From NCBI GenBank assembly GCA_001600455.1, contig BCKC01000004.1:3150915-3214914 (forward strand): 64,000 bases of DNA. Direction: 5' to 3'. A program made the position numbers and the translations under genes. The notes below the pieces were generated by a model. It was not told the DNA's origin, did not search any database, and was given only the letters and a program-made list of their open reading frames with translations. Source of the stretch: Endocalyx cinctus. Taxonomy: Eukaryota > Ascomycota > Sordariomycetes > Amphisphaeriales > Apiosporaceae. Below are positions 37,453 through 49,848 of this stretch, piece after piece; position 1 is the stretch's first letter; each line of letters opens with the position of its first letter.

Positions 37453-38929
37453 GGTGGATAGGGGATATGGGGTGAATTGATGAGTAGATAGGATTTGACT
37501 GTCGTGTGTTATCGTATGTTGTTGTGTGTGGGTTTTCTCCGTTTCTTTATTTATTCAAACTTTTTTTTTTCTCGTTGGTGGATCAACGGCTAAACGAGAA
37601 ACAACAACGAAGTTCAATTGAATAATTGTGAAAAGGTAATTAATTTTTTTTGCCTTAGAGAATAAATAGTTAATAGGATCAATTATAAACTAGAAATTCA
37701 AGTACATATGTCAAATTAAGATGTAAGACAGTAAGACATGATACAGCACGATCTGGCGTACGAAATTTACGAAAGGCTGACGGTCCACTTTGACGAGGCT
37801 ATTCGCGGGAGCAGCTTAGCGCTTCTCTGCGCAGGGACTAAGGAACCGTGCTTAGTAATATCGGAGAGGGCCGTTCCAGCACCAGACAAACCCGACCAGG
37901 TTTTTTTCTTTCTTTTTTTTCTTTCCCTATCAAAATATACGCGCGCAATACACGCCACTATTATAACAATCCACACGATTACCACCCCACTATCTCGGCA
38001 ATCTATCGTTTAAAATCTATGATTTGCTGGTCTATAACCATCTGGCCCAGCTTAGCCCAGCTTAGCCCAGCTGGCCGTGTGGCCGAGATCGGGCCAAGGT
38101 AGTTGAGTATTCCGTTAAACCAATGAAAAGAAATTATTTAGAAACATTCGGGCGTTTTAGGTCGCTTAGACTGCCTGGAAATAGTGGATCTTTTTAAGGG
38201 TATCGTATCCCAAAAGCCTGAAGAACCTGGGAACTTTGGCTAAGACTATGTAAGGTACGCTATATTTCTAAGCACATCACTGCTATAATTGTATAATGAA
38301 ACTTGAGGTAGAAACCGAATATTCAGAAGATCAGACAAGAAAGAAATTTCTATTTATGTTTTCCTAACTTACATATATTTAAATCATCTTTCTATTCTCG
38401 TATACCTTTTCTTAAAACACCTGTTATTCTAGATAAGAGAAAGAGAGAGAGAGAGAGAGAGAAGAAGAACAAGAGAGATTGTTTTCTTAATACCTAACGG
38501 TTAAAACATACCACACCCATTCAATCGTTATTTCTTAAACAACCCCTCCCCCTCCAATATCTCATCTATAACTTTTTCAAGTATTCGGCAGAGCAGATCA
38601 GTTTGGATTTATAAACCTACTCGATAGCCGGCTTTACTTTCTTTCCTTTGCCACTTTCTCTCTTCTTCCTTACACATAATAATAAAAATAAATAACCTGA
38701 GTCATTCCTCCAAAAAAAAAAAAAAAAAAAGACTTTCTCGGTTTTGTTTTTGAGCTTTGAAGGAATTTTCGTGATCGTCTGAGGTTTTGTGACTTGTTTC
38801 TACTTGTAACAAAATACTACCCTCCTTCTATCACCTCCCGTTGTTACACAAGAAGGTTATATAGAAGAGCTATATCATATCAGACCAAATAAAACCTATA
38901 TACACTCTTGATCAATTGGACTTGAAACT
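37453..38929. other. Divergent intergenic region between PRKRIP1-like and DET1-like genes
   Basis: About 1.5 kb of AT-rich DNA with promoters for both flanking genes. It holds T tracts near 37561 and 37903-37920, an AGCCCAGCTT direct repeat near 38047-38073, a (GA)n run at 38442-38462 and an A tract at about 38713-38730. The final 300 bp before the DET1-like ATG are pyrimidine-rich, as expected for a leader. No gene is seen. Confidence 0.55.
38442..38462. repeat. (GA)n microsatellite
   Basis: About ten GA dinucleotides lie upstream of the DET1-like gene. It is a simple repeat and may be a GAGA-type nucleosome-depleting element, which is inference. Confidence 0.85.
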
Positions 38930-40648
38930 ATGGGACGTCCTAGATTGATAATATTAATCAGACACGCCCAGTCTGAGGGCAACAGTATGTTAATCACCTC
39001 GCTAAGCGTTCCTCTTCTAACTATATATCTAGAATATCCAGAATTAACCAAACAAAATTATTATAGAGAACCGAGAAATTCACCAGACCATTCCTGATCA
39101 CAGAGTGAAGCTCACGCAAGATGGCTGGAACCAGGCACGAGACGCCGGTCGACGACTCCGAGAGTTGCTGCGCCCCGACGATACCCTCCAGTTCTACACC
39201 TCCCCTTACCGACGTACGCGAGAGACTACCGAGGGTATACTCGAGACCCTGACCTCGGACGACCCCGAACCTTCTCCCTTCAAGAGAACGAACATGAAGA
39301 TTTACGAGGAGCCGAGACTGAGGGAACAAGACTTCGGAAACTTCCAGCCCTGCAGCGCCGAGATGGAGCGCATGTGGCAGGAACGTGCCGATTATGGTCA
39401 CTTCTTTTACCGTATCCCCGACGGTGAGAGTGCCGCTGACGCCTATGATCGTGTCTCTGGCTTCAACGAAAGCTTGTGGCGCCAGTTTGGAGAGGAAGAC
39501 TTCGCCAGTGTCTGCGTTCTAGGTTCGTGATACCTACCACACCACCTAACTCTCTGTCCCCCTTTACCCCTTTACCCCTTTCCTCGAGAGATCGATCATA
39601 CTGATTTTGGTTTATAATAGTAACCCATGGACTGATGTCACGTGTTTTCTTAATGAAATGGTATCACTTCTCTGTTGAGTACTTTGAGGATCTCCGCAAC
39701 GTTAATCATTGTGAATTTCTTATTATGAGGAAAAAGGAGGACAGTGGCAAGTATATTCTAGAGAATAAGCTGAGGACGTGGTCTGAGCTTCGCCGTGAGA
39801 GAGCAGCCCTCAAGGCTAAAGAGGAGAAAGAAAAAGGGGGGTCCGGCAAGATTAAGTTGGAAAGACAAGATACGTACCCCGTCGTGCAACGAAAGTGGGG
39901 AGGCTGTCCAGAAGGTTGCACTCACGGCCAGCACTTCAAGATTCGACGTGACCTCCTCGAGCTGAGGCAGCAAGACGAGCACAACGCCAAGACAACAGTA
40001 TCCCAAGTGATGGCGAACACCAGCGCCACCATCGCCAGCCGGAGACTGCCGAACAAGCGACAGCCTAACAACTCGGACGATGACTCGGACGATCCTCGCG
40101 GCCGGCCGATACCGCAGATCGACGTGATCACGGCCCGGGACGAGGTCGTCTCCTCGCCCGACGGAACCCCTTCCTTCATCACCATCGACGACCGGCTGCG
40201 GCACGCGCTCAAGACGCCTCAGCAGTCCTCCTTCCCCAACCACGGCACCAACCACATCCACCACCACCACCACATCGGTCGCGACTTCGGCGGTACCTAC
40301 TCGGGCCACGGGACCGACGAGGACGATATCCTCTCGGAGAACGACGCGCGCGAGCGCCTCGCTAACAAGGCCGCCAAGGTGAAACCTCCCTTCGTCGAGA
40401 AGACGGTCGCCGGCGCCGGAGCCGGCCCCGTCCCGAACGGGAAGGACGGGGCGAAACATCTGGGCGGCGCTCGCCACGGATACGCGCAGGCGAACAGGCT
40501 CGGCGACGCTTCGGGTACGTCGGATCAGGCGTCCGATGGCGGCGACGAAGCTGATAACGACAATGATAACGACAACGACAACGAAGTCGAAGAAGATCTC
40601 GATAAGGCCGAGGCGGAGGATAAAAGTATTCGAGGAAGTGTTTACTAA
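38930..40648 (+). CDS. DET1: Histidine-phosphatase (phosphoglycerate-mutase-like) family protein, DET1-like
   Basis: Exons are 38930-38984, 39067-39522 and 39621-40648, totalling 512 residues. The second intron uses a GTTCGT donor; the frame demands it because it joins CVL to VTHGLMSR. The catalytic fold occupies about residues 1-260. RHAQSEGN (residues 11-18) carries the phospho-accepting His, YRRTRET the conserved Arg, and VTHGLMSR the second His. The arrangement matches yeast Det1, a broad-range acid phosphatase linked to sterol traffic. The C-terminal half is absent from a minimal phosphatase. It is hydrophilic and low complexity, with a His-rich run (HHHHH near residue 310), acidic Asp/Asn/Glu repeats near the end and GC-rich codons. 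It is probably intrinsically disordered. Substrate specificity cannot be read from sequence. Confidence 0.88.
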
Positions 40649-41190
40649 GAAAGTTTTTTTTTTTTTTTAAGCGGTTTAAGGCGGTTTTTCATTTTATGGT
40701 TCGTTAACCCTCCGTAGGAGGGCGAGAAAGATCGGAAAGGCGGAACGGGAATTTTCTCACGCATGTTTCAAAAGGGGGAGAGAAAAAAACATAGAATGTC
40801 CACAAAACGAAACTTTTCGGTTTACCTGAAAATAGATACCCGCATGTATGTATGATGATGACAATATAATTATTTATCAATACTTATGTTATTTTATTCA
40901 TTTTTTACTCGGAACTCAAAGATATCACAAAGCTTTCCTAAAAATTAAGAAGGCAACAGGTGGGCAGAAAAATGGCAGATTGTTTACGCAGTTTCAAGGT
41001 CACCGTTTATCTGATACAAGTCACATCATCCTTTTCAAACCCCATTTTGACAAATAAAATATCCTATTAAGTTAATTGATGAATAAAGTAGACCATTTCC
41101 AATTTACCGGAGTGAACAAGAAAAAAAAGAAAAAAGAAAAATTCAGATCATTTCGATCTTAGTTTACAGTATTGAGCATGCATACATGCA
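40649..41190. other. Convergent intergenic region (3' UTRs)
   Basis: About 540 bp separate two converging stop codons. A T tract at about 40656-40668 follows the DET1-like stop, and an A-rich run lies near 41121-41141. No gene is seen. Confidence 0.6.
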
Positions 41191-44100
41191 TTACCACAAC
41201 TCGCAAGTCGGCTCCTTCACCGGACAGCTAAAGCTCTCTCGGAACGCCCGCGAATTCGCCGTGGTACCCAAGATACGAGCGAACGCCGGCGAGTGTGGGT
41301 CGGTGTAGATATACTGCACCGCCTGCTCCTTCCGGACCTTGCCGCACCACCAGTTCGCGTAGAAGACGAAGAAGAGCTGGTCGTGGGTGAAGAAGTCGAG
41401 GCCCGGAAGGCTCGCGTCGGGGTTCTGCGCCGTCCTCTCCTTCCACGAGGCGAAGCCGGCGGCGACGCCGCCGGCGTCGGCGATGTTCTCCCCGAGCGTC
41501 AGCTTGCCGTTCACGTGCAGCGGTTGACCGTCGCCGCCCTGGATAGTGAAGTTGCTGTACTGGTCGACGAAGCATTGGGCGCGCTCCTCGAACGCCTCCA
41601 CGGTGTCGGGGGTCCACCAGTCGGTGTAGTTGCCCCTCTCGTCGTAGTGCCTACCGGAGCTATCGAAGGCGTGCGAGAGCTCGTGGCCGGCGACCGACGC
41701 GAACGCCCCGTAGTTGACGTAACTCGGCAGATCCACGGAGAAGACAGGGAATTGCATGATTCCGGCCGGGAAGACAATCTCATTGCCGACAGGGTTGTAG
41801 TAGGCGTTGACAATATCAGCTTGCATCGCCCAACTTCCATGGTCGACTGGCTTTCCAAGAGCTGACCATTCTTGGGCCGAGGACCACGTGTTAGACGACA
41901 AAGAATTGTTGAAAAATGAACTTGTGATATCAAGACCGTTATAGTACTGTTGCAAAGCATCGGGGTCCATGATATCTGGCGAAGTTGTAGGATAACCGAT
42001 CTTTTGGTCTATGTTTGTGACTTTGTTGGTGGCCAACTTCTTCACGGAGTCGTCCATCCAATCAAGACCATTCAACTTGGCAGTAAATTGAGTCTTGATG
42101 TCCATAATGACCTGATCTCCGTATTTCTTGGCCTCTTCGGAAAAGGCGGCCTCGATATAGAATCTACTGAGGATCCAGCCAATGGTACCGTCGACGTAGC
42201 TCAAACATGTCTTCCAGCGTTCTGACTTTTCTTCGGGGTCCTATAGCTTATATTAGTGCCGTCCGCAGCTTCTAAGAGGAAAAATGCTTACCCGTCCAGC
42301 CAATATGTTTTCAAAACGTGCAATAGGTTCGACCTCGGGCGCTTCAATATACGAGGAGTAAGAGTTGATCAATTGCCATATCAGGTAACTCTGGATCGTT
42401 GATTTTGAGCTCTTGGAAACAATGTCGGAAACATTGCCTAAGAATTCAGGAAAGGCCAGCATCATCGTATCGACCGTATAGTTACTAGGTACTAAAGATT
42501 TGACCGTTGAATCCAGACCCAGAGCTGGTCCAATTCCACTCACATCTGCAAGTTTTACGATGTTGTAATATTTCTAATATAGTCAGACTACGATCCGCAT
42601 AATGACAGGTCCGCATGATAATTGACTTACGGTAACGTCCTGTTGGTCCTCGGGAGGTGGTTGTAATTCGGCTATCTGTTTCTCGAGATCAACAACCGAT
42701 TGAGCAAGCTGACTTGAAGATGCTTTCGATGCATTGGTAGGAAGAAGAGACTTAAAAACGTCTGCGAGAACAGACTGGAATTGTGTCATCGTGTCATCAT
42801 CTTCATAATATTCCGGTGAAGGAAGTGTTAGGCCGGCCGGAAACGCTTGAACGATTACAGTGTCCTAATAATTGTTAGGGACTATACGTGGGTGAGAAGA
42901 CGGGTTTTTCAAGACATACGGGGTCCTTGTCGTCCGGGCCTACGTATAGACCTTCAAAAGTAGATACCTGCATTGTCAGAAGCATCGTGATGGTTTCACT
43001 CAGACTAGCATAATCTTCTTCTTGGAGTAGCGCATCTCCTGCACCCTCGGCAACAGGAAAAGATTTGGCTACTTTATCAATTAGAGTGACCAGGGGTGCA
43101 ACTCCAATCTGAGCAAGTACGGTCTCATTCATGCAAGATTGATAAGTTTGTTGCATTTTAAGGAAATTCTCCTCATCCGTCGAGGCAGCGACCATAACCA
43201 GATTCTGAGGAGAAAACGACGAGTGCTGGATAATAGTTAGTGGGGCGAAATGAAAGATGACAATACGCAGGCTCAAATAATACTAACACTGGAAGATGAT
43301 GGATAGGCCGATTCTAGGATATGTCTCAGGGTGGTTTGTCCTCGTTCGGACATGATAGTAGCTGTCGAGTACCTAGACAAATCTGATGGAATATCATAGC
43401 GATCGTTGAATCCGTCACAAACCATAGCATCGAAATTGGTGCAAGGGTCAATAGATTGATAATCAGGAGAGAGGTTATCTGATAGAACATTAGTTGACGT
43501 GCGTTGCCATCAGTAACGGGATACCAGCTCTATACTCACACTACGTAGACACACTCCATGTTAGTAAATAAATCTTTAGAGTATGTGATATACGAGACAT
43601 AGAAATTGGCAAGGGAATTAAAAATATAGAAGTCTTTTGAGTACTTACCAGAACCTCAGATGCCGCATGAATACATGCTGGCGTCATACAGATAGACGAA
43701 TTCATCTTGGGATTTCCCTTCCGAGAACGGGATATCACTATGTATTTCTAGTCTTAGTTTGATGATTCGTTTTAAATGTTAAGATGAAAATAGAGCACGA
43801 GGATATAAGCATGAATGTCAAAAACGATAAACAAGAGAGTTAAAGCTTGGCTAAGACACAGAGGGGGGGGGGGGGAAGGAGCATGACATCTAAATCACAC
43901 AGCCTTAGATTTGATGCTGAACCAAGTGCTGCTTTATTGTAATAATACAATAATAACTTATTTCGAAGAAGACGATGAAAACATGATTTAAGTGTATGCG
44001 TTATAGCAGAATAAATACCAGCTCCAAAAATTCCGGCGAGAATGTAAATTAATACTTAATTTGTCTCGGGACAGCACTTTCCACTTCAAAGGTTTTAATA

Positions 44101-44351
44101 AAAAATGATGACATACCTCCAGATACAATCAGAATAACCACGAAGGCAACGATGAGTAAAGCGCTCACTATTAACGAGATCCAGCGGCGACGCCTTCGAG
44201 TTTTAAGTTGTTCGTGGATAGCATAAAAATCGTGGTCTTCCCCTTCGACTCTTGTGCTATCAGTCCCATTCCCCTCGTCTCTGACGCCATCACTTTCTCC
44301 TTGAAGTAAGGGAGTCCTCTCGTCATTTGGAACCGGTGACTGTGCCGCCAT
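41191..44351 (-). CDS. Neprilysin-like zinc metalloendopeptidase, peptidase family M13, type II membrane protein
   Basis: Exons (minus strand) are 44351-44117, 43737-43649, 43540 (one base), 43478-43288, 43225-42920, 42864-42631, 42573-42292 and 42240-41191, giving 795 residues. Residues 1-50 are cytoplasmic, with an acidic-dileucine-like ERTPLL. A basic RRRRR stop precedes one membrane helix (about 58-77). The ectodomain starts with the M13 Cys pattern CMTPAC and DPCTNFDAMVCDGF. The active site is intact: HELSH (His632, Glu633, His636), ENIADAGG (Glu697, Asp701), an upstream NAYYNPVGNEIVFPAG and the C-terminal CELW. It probably cleaves peptides outside the cell or in the secretory lumen. Intron 1 is long (379 nt) and contains C13. 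The one-base exon is needed to give VLYNLSP in frame. Alternatives are discussed in findings. The gene is divergent from the Zn2Cys6 gene. Confidence 0.93.
43540..43540 (-). other. Putative single-nucleotide micro-exon of the M13 gene
   Basis: A single T lies between an acceptor (CTACGTAG, 43548-43541) and a donor (GTGAGT, 43539-43534). The upstream intron (43648-43541, 108 nt) has donor GTAAGT and a perfect TACTAAC branch site. The downstream intron (43539-43479, 61 nt) has a CTAAT branch and TATCAG acceptor. T plus the AT that opens the next exon gives TAT (Tyr) and the family spacing L-x-N-L-S-P. Removing both introns without the T would put the downstream exon out of frame. Confidence 0.55.
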
Positions 44352-45456
44352 CGTTATTACCCAGGTTACCTTAAAATAATTTACTTGTAAGGTTCCTTAT
44401 GTAGGTAATAATGAGGAGATGCAACTTTCCCGGAGCTCTCTAGAGCTCCCGAAAGAAGTGATGTAATACTTTAGGTACTACTTCGTCAATGTGGGTTCCC
44501 GCCTAAATTACCCCGGACGGGTCTTAGTTCTAGGCTCCGACAAGAATGCGCGCGTCTCGACACTAACGACGGGGATTGATTTGCGTTATAGTCGTTGAAT
44601 AAGCAAACCACCGGTAACTATCTCATCAACATGAAATAATTACTCGTGGTGTAGATGATTAGTTTACCGTTGGGATGACAGAAAGAGATGAGAAGGAAAT
44701 GTGGGTTTTATTTGTTTTTATACGTTGGCAGGTTGGCAGATCAGACCATCATCTCCTAGTATTAAGGTCAATGCTGTGTGTCATCTGGTTACCCCAAGCT
44801 TGTCAGTTTCAAGGGTAAATGTCCTATTAGAAGTGGCCTAAGCTACTAAGACATTTAAGTAGCATTAGCTCCCAGCGCCTCAAGCTCACTATCGTTCACT
44901 ATGATGCGGTATCGGCTAAGCTACTTCAGGTATTCTGCAGTACAGTGTTTGCTTGGTCTTATGTCCAGTAGTCGTCGTTAACCAAGTCTCCTAGAAAGTC
45001 TGATTCTATGTACATATGTACGGTAGTTTGCATAAATAACTCTACACTTTATATAATAACGTCATTCATCTCACATAAGTTTGGGCCAGCTACTTAGCTG
45101 TTGTACACGGGCTTCTGTTTCCCTAGGCAGCCTAGGTTAGACTTCTTGTCGTAGTCCGCCATGGAATAAAAATATAGCTCTAGACAGTAAAATTATACGG
45201 TGTATCCTTTTTCATACTGTAATATTATCTACAACCAGTAGCAAAATCAGCACGATCGACATAGTGTACAGCTGAGGTTTGTTCTTGCTGAGCCGGGTAT
45301 CTAACATGCAATCCTTATAAAATGCATTTACCTCTATTTTCGGGCACCGGCGAGATCTAAATGGTTTTCAGATGATCGTGGTCTTTTCTTGTCCACTTCA
45401 CCTTTTTTTTCCCATCCCATTTACTCTAGGTCATGCATGATATTAACTGATAGATA
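44352..45456. other. Divergent promoter region between M13 peptidase and Zn2Cys6 regulator
   Basis: About 1.1 kb separate the two starts, with no coding frame of interest. The stretch just before the regulator's ATG is CT-rich and includes a T8 tract near 45402. Shared control of the two genes is possible from layout alone but not shown. Confidence 0.55.
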
Positions 45457-47632
45457 ATGGAAGCGGATTCTCTTACTACAAAGCCAACTACGAAAATCGG
45501 TGATGCTCCTTCCACAAGTTGTGAGCGTTGCCGCCGTAAGAAAATAAAGTGCTCTCGTGATCGACCGTGCGGTCCATGTTCGAGCGCTGGAGTACTCTGC
45601 AGCATTGCGGGGTCTGGGGAGAAGCAAAGGTTCGTACCGATCGAGAACTATCACAGTGCTCGATTAACACAGTATAACCTAGGCCGATTCCAAGAAGTTA
45701 TGTGCAAGCCCTCGAGAAGAATGTAGCATCGTTAGAGATTTTTATTCAGCGACTGGCCGCCGCTGATCATACCAAGCGGGATGAGATGCTCAACAGTTAC
45801 GTCCCGAAATCGCGACGGACAACCACCGATGTAATCTTACCGTCGACAAACAGTGCTGAATCCACCACGGAGAAGGAGTTGATTCTCGCAAGAGCGCGGG
45901 CTGGCCAGCTTAAACGGCTCCGGGCCGGTAACGCGGCGCAGTTTTTCGGGGGGACGAGCTTGTTTCAGTTTCACACGTCCGGAGGTGATTCCCTCCCGGT
46001 TACCTCCGAGAACGCTACACAAGAAGTATCAGAACCAACGGCGTTAGGCCCGGAACAGGGGGATCCAGGCCCCGAGGCTTTGAGAATATTCCCGTACTCG
46101 CCTATTTGTCAGATGGCCATGGCGAACTTCTTCAAATTTCAGTACCCTTACCACATGTGTCTGTATCGAGAATTTTTCCTCCGAGATTATAATGCGGGTA
46201 GCGGCAGATACTATTCGGAAGTGCTGCTCTACGCCATATGTGCGCTAGGTGCGTTGGTAGATGGAGATACTTCGATGCCTTATGTCTCTGAGTCCTTTGC
46301 CATGCAAGCGGAAAACCTGGTTTATTCTTCGTTGGATAAACCAGACTTGACTCTCCTACAAGCCCTGATTCTACTCGGTTATCGTGCTATTGGCCACGGG
46401 AAAGCATCCAAAGGATGGCTTTTCTGTGGCATGGCGTTCCGATTAGCTCATGAAATGGGACTTCATCTAGATCCAAATAATTGGAATGGTCCATCTGAGC
46501 CTCAGATTGACCGGGAGATTAGCCGGCGGGTGTACTGGGCCGCCTTTGTCGCAGACAAGCAACTGAGTCTGTATTTTGGACGTCCACCTGCCCTGTATCC
46601 GCATGAGTCGGATGTTAGAAATACCATCCGCATCCCGTATCCGGATGGTTGGCAGGAGCTCCTTGATATTTATATTGCTAAAGATGTCTCGATCAACGCT
46701 TACGAAGACGGAATTGCACTCTCTGGTTCGTTCATATACCATGTGGAATTGATGAAAATCGTACATACTATGATCACGGATGTTTTCGAAAACAGACGAC
46801 AGAAAGCCGACAGCACGGTTCTAACGGCTACAGCGCAGAGGATTCACTTGTCCTTAACTAAATGGCTGACTACCTTACCCGGTAAGTTGCATTGGAATCA
46901 GTGGAGCCACGGACAAGTGCAGCCATTCGTTCTACACCTCCAGTAAGTTGGATAAATCACATCGATCTCTCGTACGTTTACCAAACAAAATCGTGTAGCA
47001 TGCTCTTTCATACGGCCATGATCATTCTTCACCGCCCGCCCCAGCATTTCCTCAAGAAGCCCGGGATCGCGTCAAGCGAGGACGTCGAATACTGCTACGA
47101 ATCACTGCAGGCCATCCTCAAGCTGCTGCGCAGCTACGGCAGATTCTACAAGTTCTCGGCGCTGCCCCTCGACTTCGTGCACACCCTGTCGGTAGCCGCC
47201 GGCACGGTCCTCATGAAACGCCACCTCGAAAACGCGGCGCCGGACGACACGAGCATCTCCAGAGCGATGGACACGATCCTCGAGGCCATGCACGAGATCC
47301 GCTTCGCGTGGCCTTGCGTCGTCGAGATACGCGCGAGCGTCGTCGAGGCCATGAAGGCGCAGAGCGAAGCCACGCCTGATCCGGTCCAGGAATCCGGCTT
47401 AGATCTCAGTTTTGGTCTGCTCTCGAGCTTTCCCAACGACGCCGCGGGAGGTGATTTGCTGGGTCTGGATGGTATTATAGGGGCTGAAGCCGGACCTTCG
47501 ACGTTTGATTTCCATGCCCAGTTATCGGGAAATGACCTGGAGATGTTGGTCAATAACGACCTGTTGGACTCGCGGACAACGGTGTGGGCTGATTTCCCGT
47601 TGGGTCCTAATTCCCCCTCGGCTAGTAAGTGA
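45457..47632 (+). CDS. Zn2Cys6 binuclear-cluster transcription factor
   Basis: Exons are 45457-45629, 45683-46942 and 46999-47632, giving 688 residues. Introns are 53 nt (GTTCGT donor) and 56 nt. The DNA-binding domain at residues about 22-49 has the exact CX2CX6CX5CX2CX6C spacing ([11 protein letters not shown], then RDRPCGPC). Splicing joins KQR to [11 protein letters not shown], the usual linker, followed by a short coiled-coil dimerisation helix ([16 protein letters not shown]). The middle region matches the fungal-specific transcription factor domain: [49 protein letters not shown] and [21 protein letters not shown]. The C-terminus is acidic and could activate transcription. The overall form resembles nirA/Nit-4-type regulators, but the target pathway cannot be read. 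It is a nuclear regulator divergent from the M13 peptidase gene. Confidence 0.93.
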
Positions 47633-49848
47633 GTTGAGGAGGTGTATGGCTAATGTGGGTAGATTATATCACGTATTTATGAGTTTATGAAATATAGGCA
47701 TACAGGGGCATGAAGGAGATGATAGCATATGAGGTTTTTTTTTTTTTTTTTTTTTTTTTTTGAAATGATTCGTGTATTGAGAAGATTGAATCGAGTATTT
47801 CCAATGCGACATATCCAGTTCTCTTTATCATCGGTTGTACCATGTTCTTGGTTCAATATTCACGTAAAGACAATTATTATTACAGGTCATATTTACTTGA
47901 ATTAGACTTGATATAGTTTTTACTATACAGTTCAGCGTATCGCGTACAACAACACATACTTGATACAATAGGTCTACGCAACGAGAAATCTCAATAGCGT
48001 AACCAGCTTGATGGCCTCCTTTTGACTCATTATTTCCACGGCTTGATCGCACGGGAGTCACTGTAATCTAGCAAACCCAGCGCATGAGATATCATCAAGC
48101 TTGCCCGGAAAGACGGCACAACTTGACCGCCTTGTTTTACTTACTCAAGTTATTCACGCAACCTCGCACGCTAAACGGCGGGGCGCCAGAACGGTGTACG
48201 ATCTTGGGAGTTTCGGGGACTCGTATCGAAGGGCAAATAATCGAGTGCCCGTCCTTCAACCCCATCGTATACACTGCTATTTCTCTTGAAATCCATCGGC
48301 GATGCTGTCATAGGTATGAGTTTCATGATAAGTGTAGTTATTAGTTATAGCATGAAATTTCAATTTTCCTCTCTTGTTTTCAGGGAATGTTCTGGAACTT
48401 ACTTTTATTAAAAAAAGGGGGGTGGACTAAAATCTCAAACAGGTTTTGAAATTTTCATTCTGAGTGACAATAGTAAAAAGTCTTCTCAACGCGTGAGTTA
48501 GAACAGAATCATCTTCACCTCAACAAAAGTGATATACCGTATATTATCACGTGCTTTACCCCAGCTGCGCCCCGTACATATCGAAAAATGCCGATCATCC
48601 TACCCTCTTTTCCCCCGACTTTTTTTATTTTATTATATTTTATTTTTGCCCACTTTTCCTTTTTATCGACATTTCTCATGCTGTGACCAAGTCTGTGCCA
48701 GGTAAGGTATACGACACGACGTTTCGTGCGACAACAAGGCTGTGTTGGAATATATACGTAAAACTAATAAATGAAAAAAAAGGAGAATAGGTATAAAAGA
48801 AAATTAGAAAAATCAATGAAACATACGTCATGTATATATCGGGGTGTTATGCGTGAATATATTACTTTCATAACAATGAAACGGTTCGTACTTGTTTTGA
48901 GGGCTACATCGCAAGTGGATGTGAACGACTGGCGCGACAGCGAAGTAGATATATGTATAGTACATTCTGGAAATAAGTACCATCCAAGTTTTTTTTTTAT
49001 GTTATGTTCTCATCCTTGTCGTTTTCTATTTCTTTCTCGAACTTTAGGGTATCAGGGGACTCTTTTTTGGTTGTAATATTCCGTTATTCTATTATAAAGT
49101 GTCCACTTTGGGAGACCTAAACAACGGTTTATTTCGTGGACCCTACATGCAGACGAGAGGAGGTCACACATAACGCTAGCTTGGTCCAGGACTGTACAAA
49201 AGAGTAATTTACCGGCTTTTTGGGGAAACTTGCTATCCTAGGCTGGTAATATTATGAGATCTGTCCACGTGTGCTGCGGCTCTGGTGTGATGTTGAGGTG
49301 GAACCTTAGCAAGCTTGGCTCGGGTCTTTCTGGCTTCTTTTTTAGCACCTATTCTTTCTAGTGCACACCGCAAAATACTTAATAAAATGGAACTTTTGAT
49401 CTCTGTTCGGGGATTTTTCGTCTTTCTTTTTCTTTATTTAGCGTCGATTCCAGGGTAGTTGTCAGATCAGAACGAAATGAACTTGTGATCGCGGATCTTG
49501 TTCCAGGTGGTCAGGTTAAGGGACGACGAAGCCCAATCATGTTTTGGACCGCCGGTGAATTGGCGTAGATGCAGTTTTCTTTCAAAGTGAGGATTGATCT
49601 TGGTGCCGCGTTCGACTTAGGGCATTGAACTAACACGGCGAAAAACTGGTTTTTGCCCCGTATTGGTCCACACCGAAGGAACATACAAGATTCAATAGAC
49701 CATAATGTAATCTCTAAAAACTTGGAAAACCTTGGTTAAATACAAAATACATGGCCTTCGATAACAAGTGTGACTCTTCTGGCGGTAATGAAAAGAAACA
49801 ACAATAACAACAACATAGTAATAAAGGACGTGGCGTCTTCGTCTCGTC
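47633..49848. other. Convergent intergenic region
   Basis: About 2.2 kb lie between the Zn2Cys6 stop and the arylsulfotransferase-like stop. It includes T27 at 47735-47761 shortly after the Zn2Cys6 gene. Short open frames at 48084-48344 and 48771-49076 show no recognisable protein and no ordered codon bias. I see no gene. Confidence 0.55.

Noticed and set aside
36931..37461. 176-codon plus-strand open frame opposite the PRKRIP1-like gene
   Set aside because: The minus strand holds the conserved SSAGAGSGEFHVY signature. The plus frame is its GC-driven shadow.
39758..40477. 239-codon minus-strand open frame opposite the DET1-like gene
   Set aside because: It is an antisense shadow of the GC-rich third exon. 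It has Val/Arg/Asp-biased composition and no recognisable domain.
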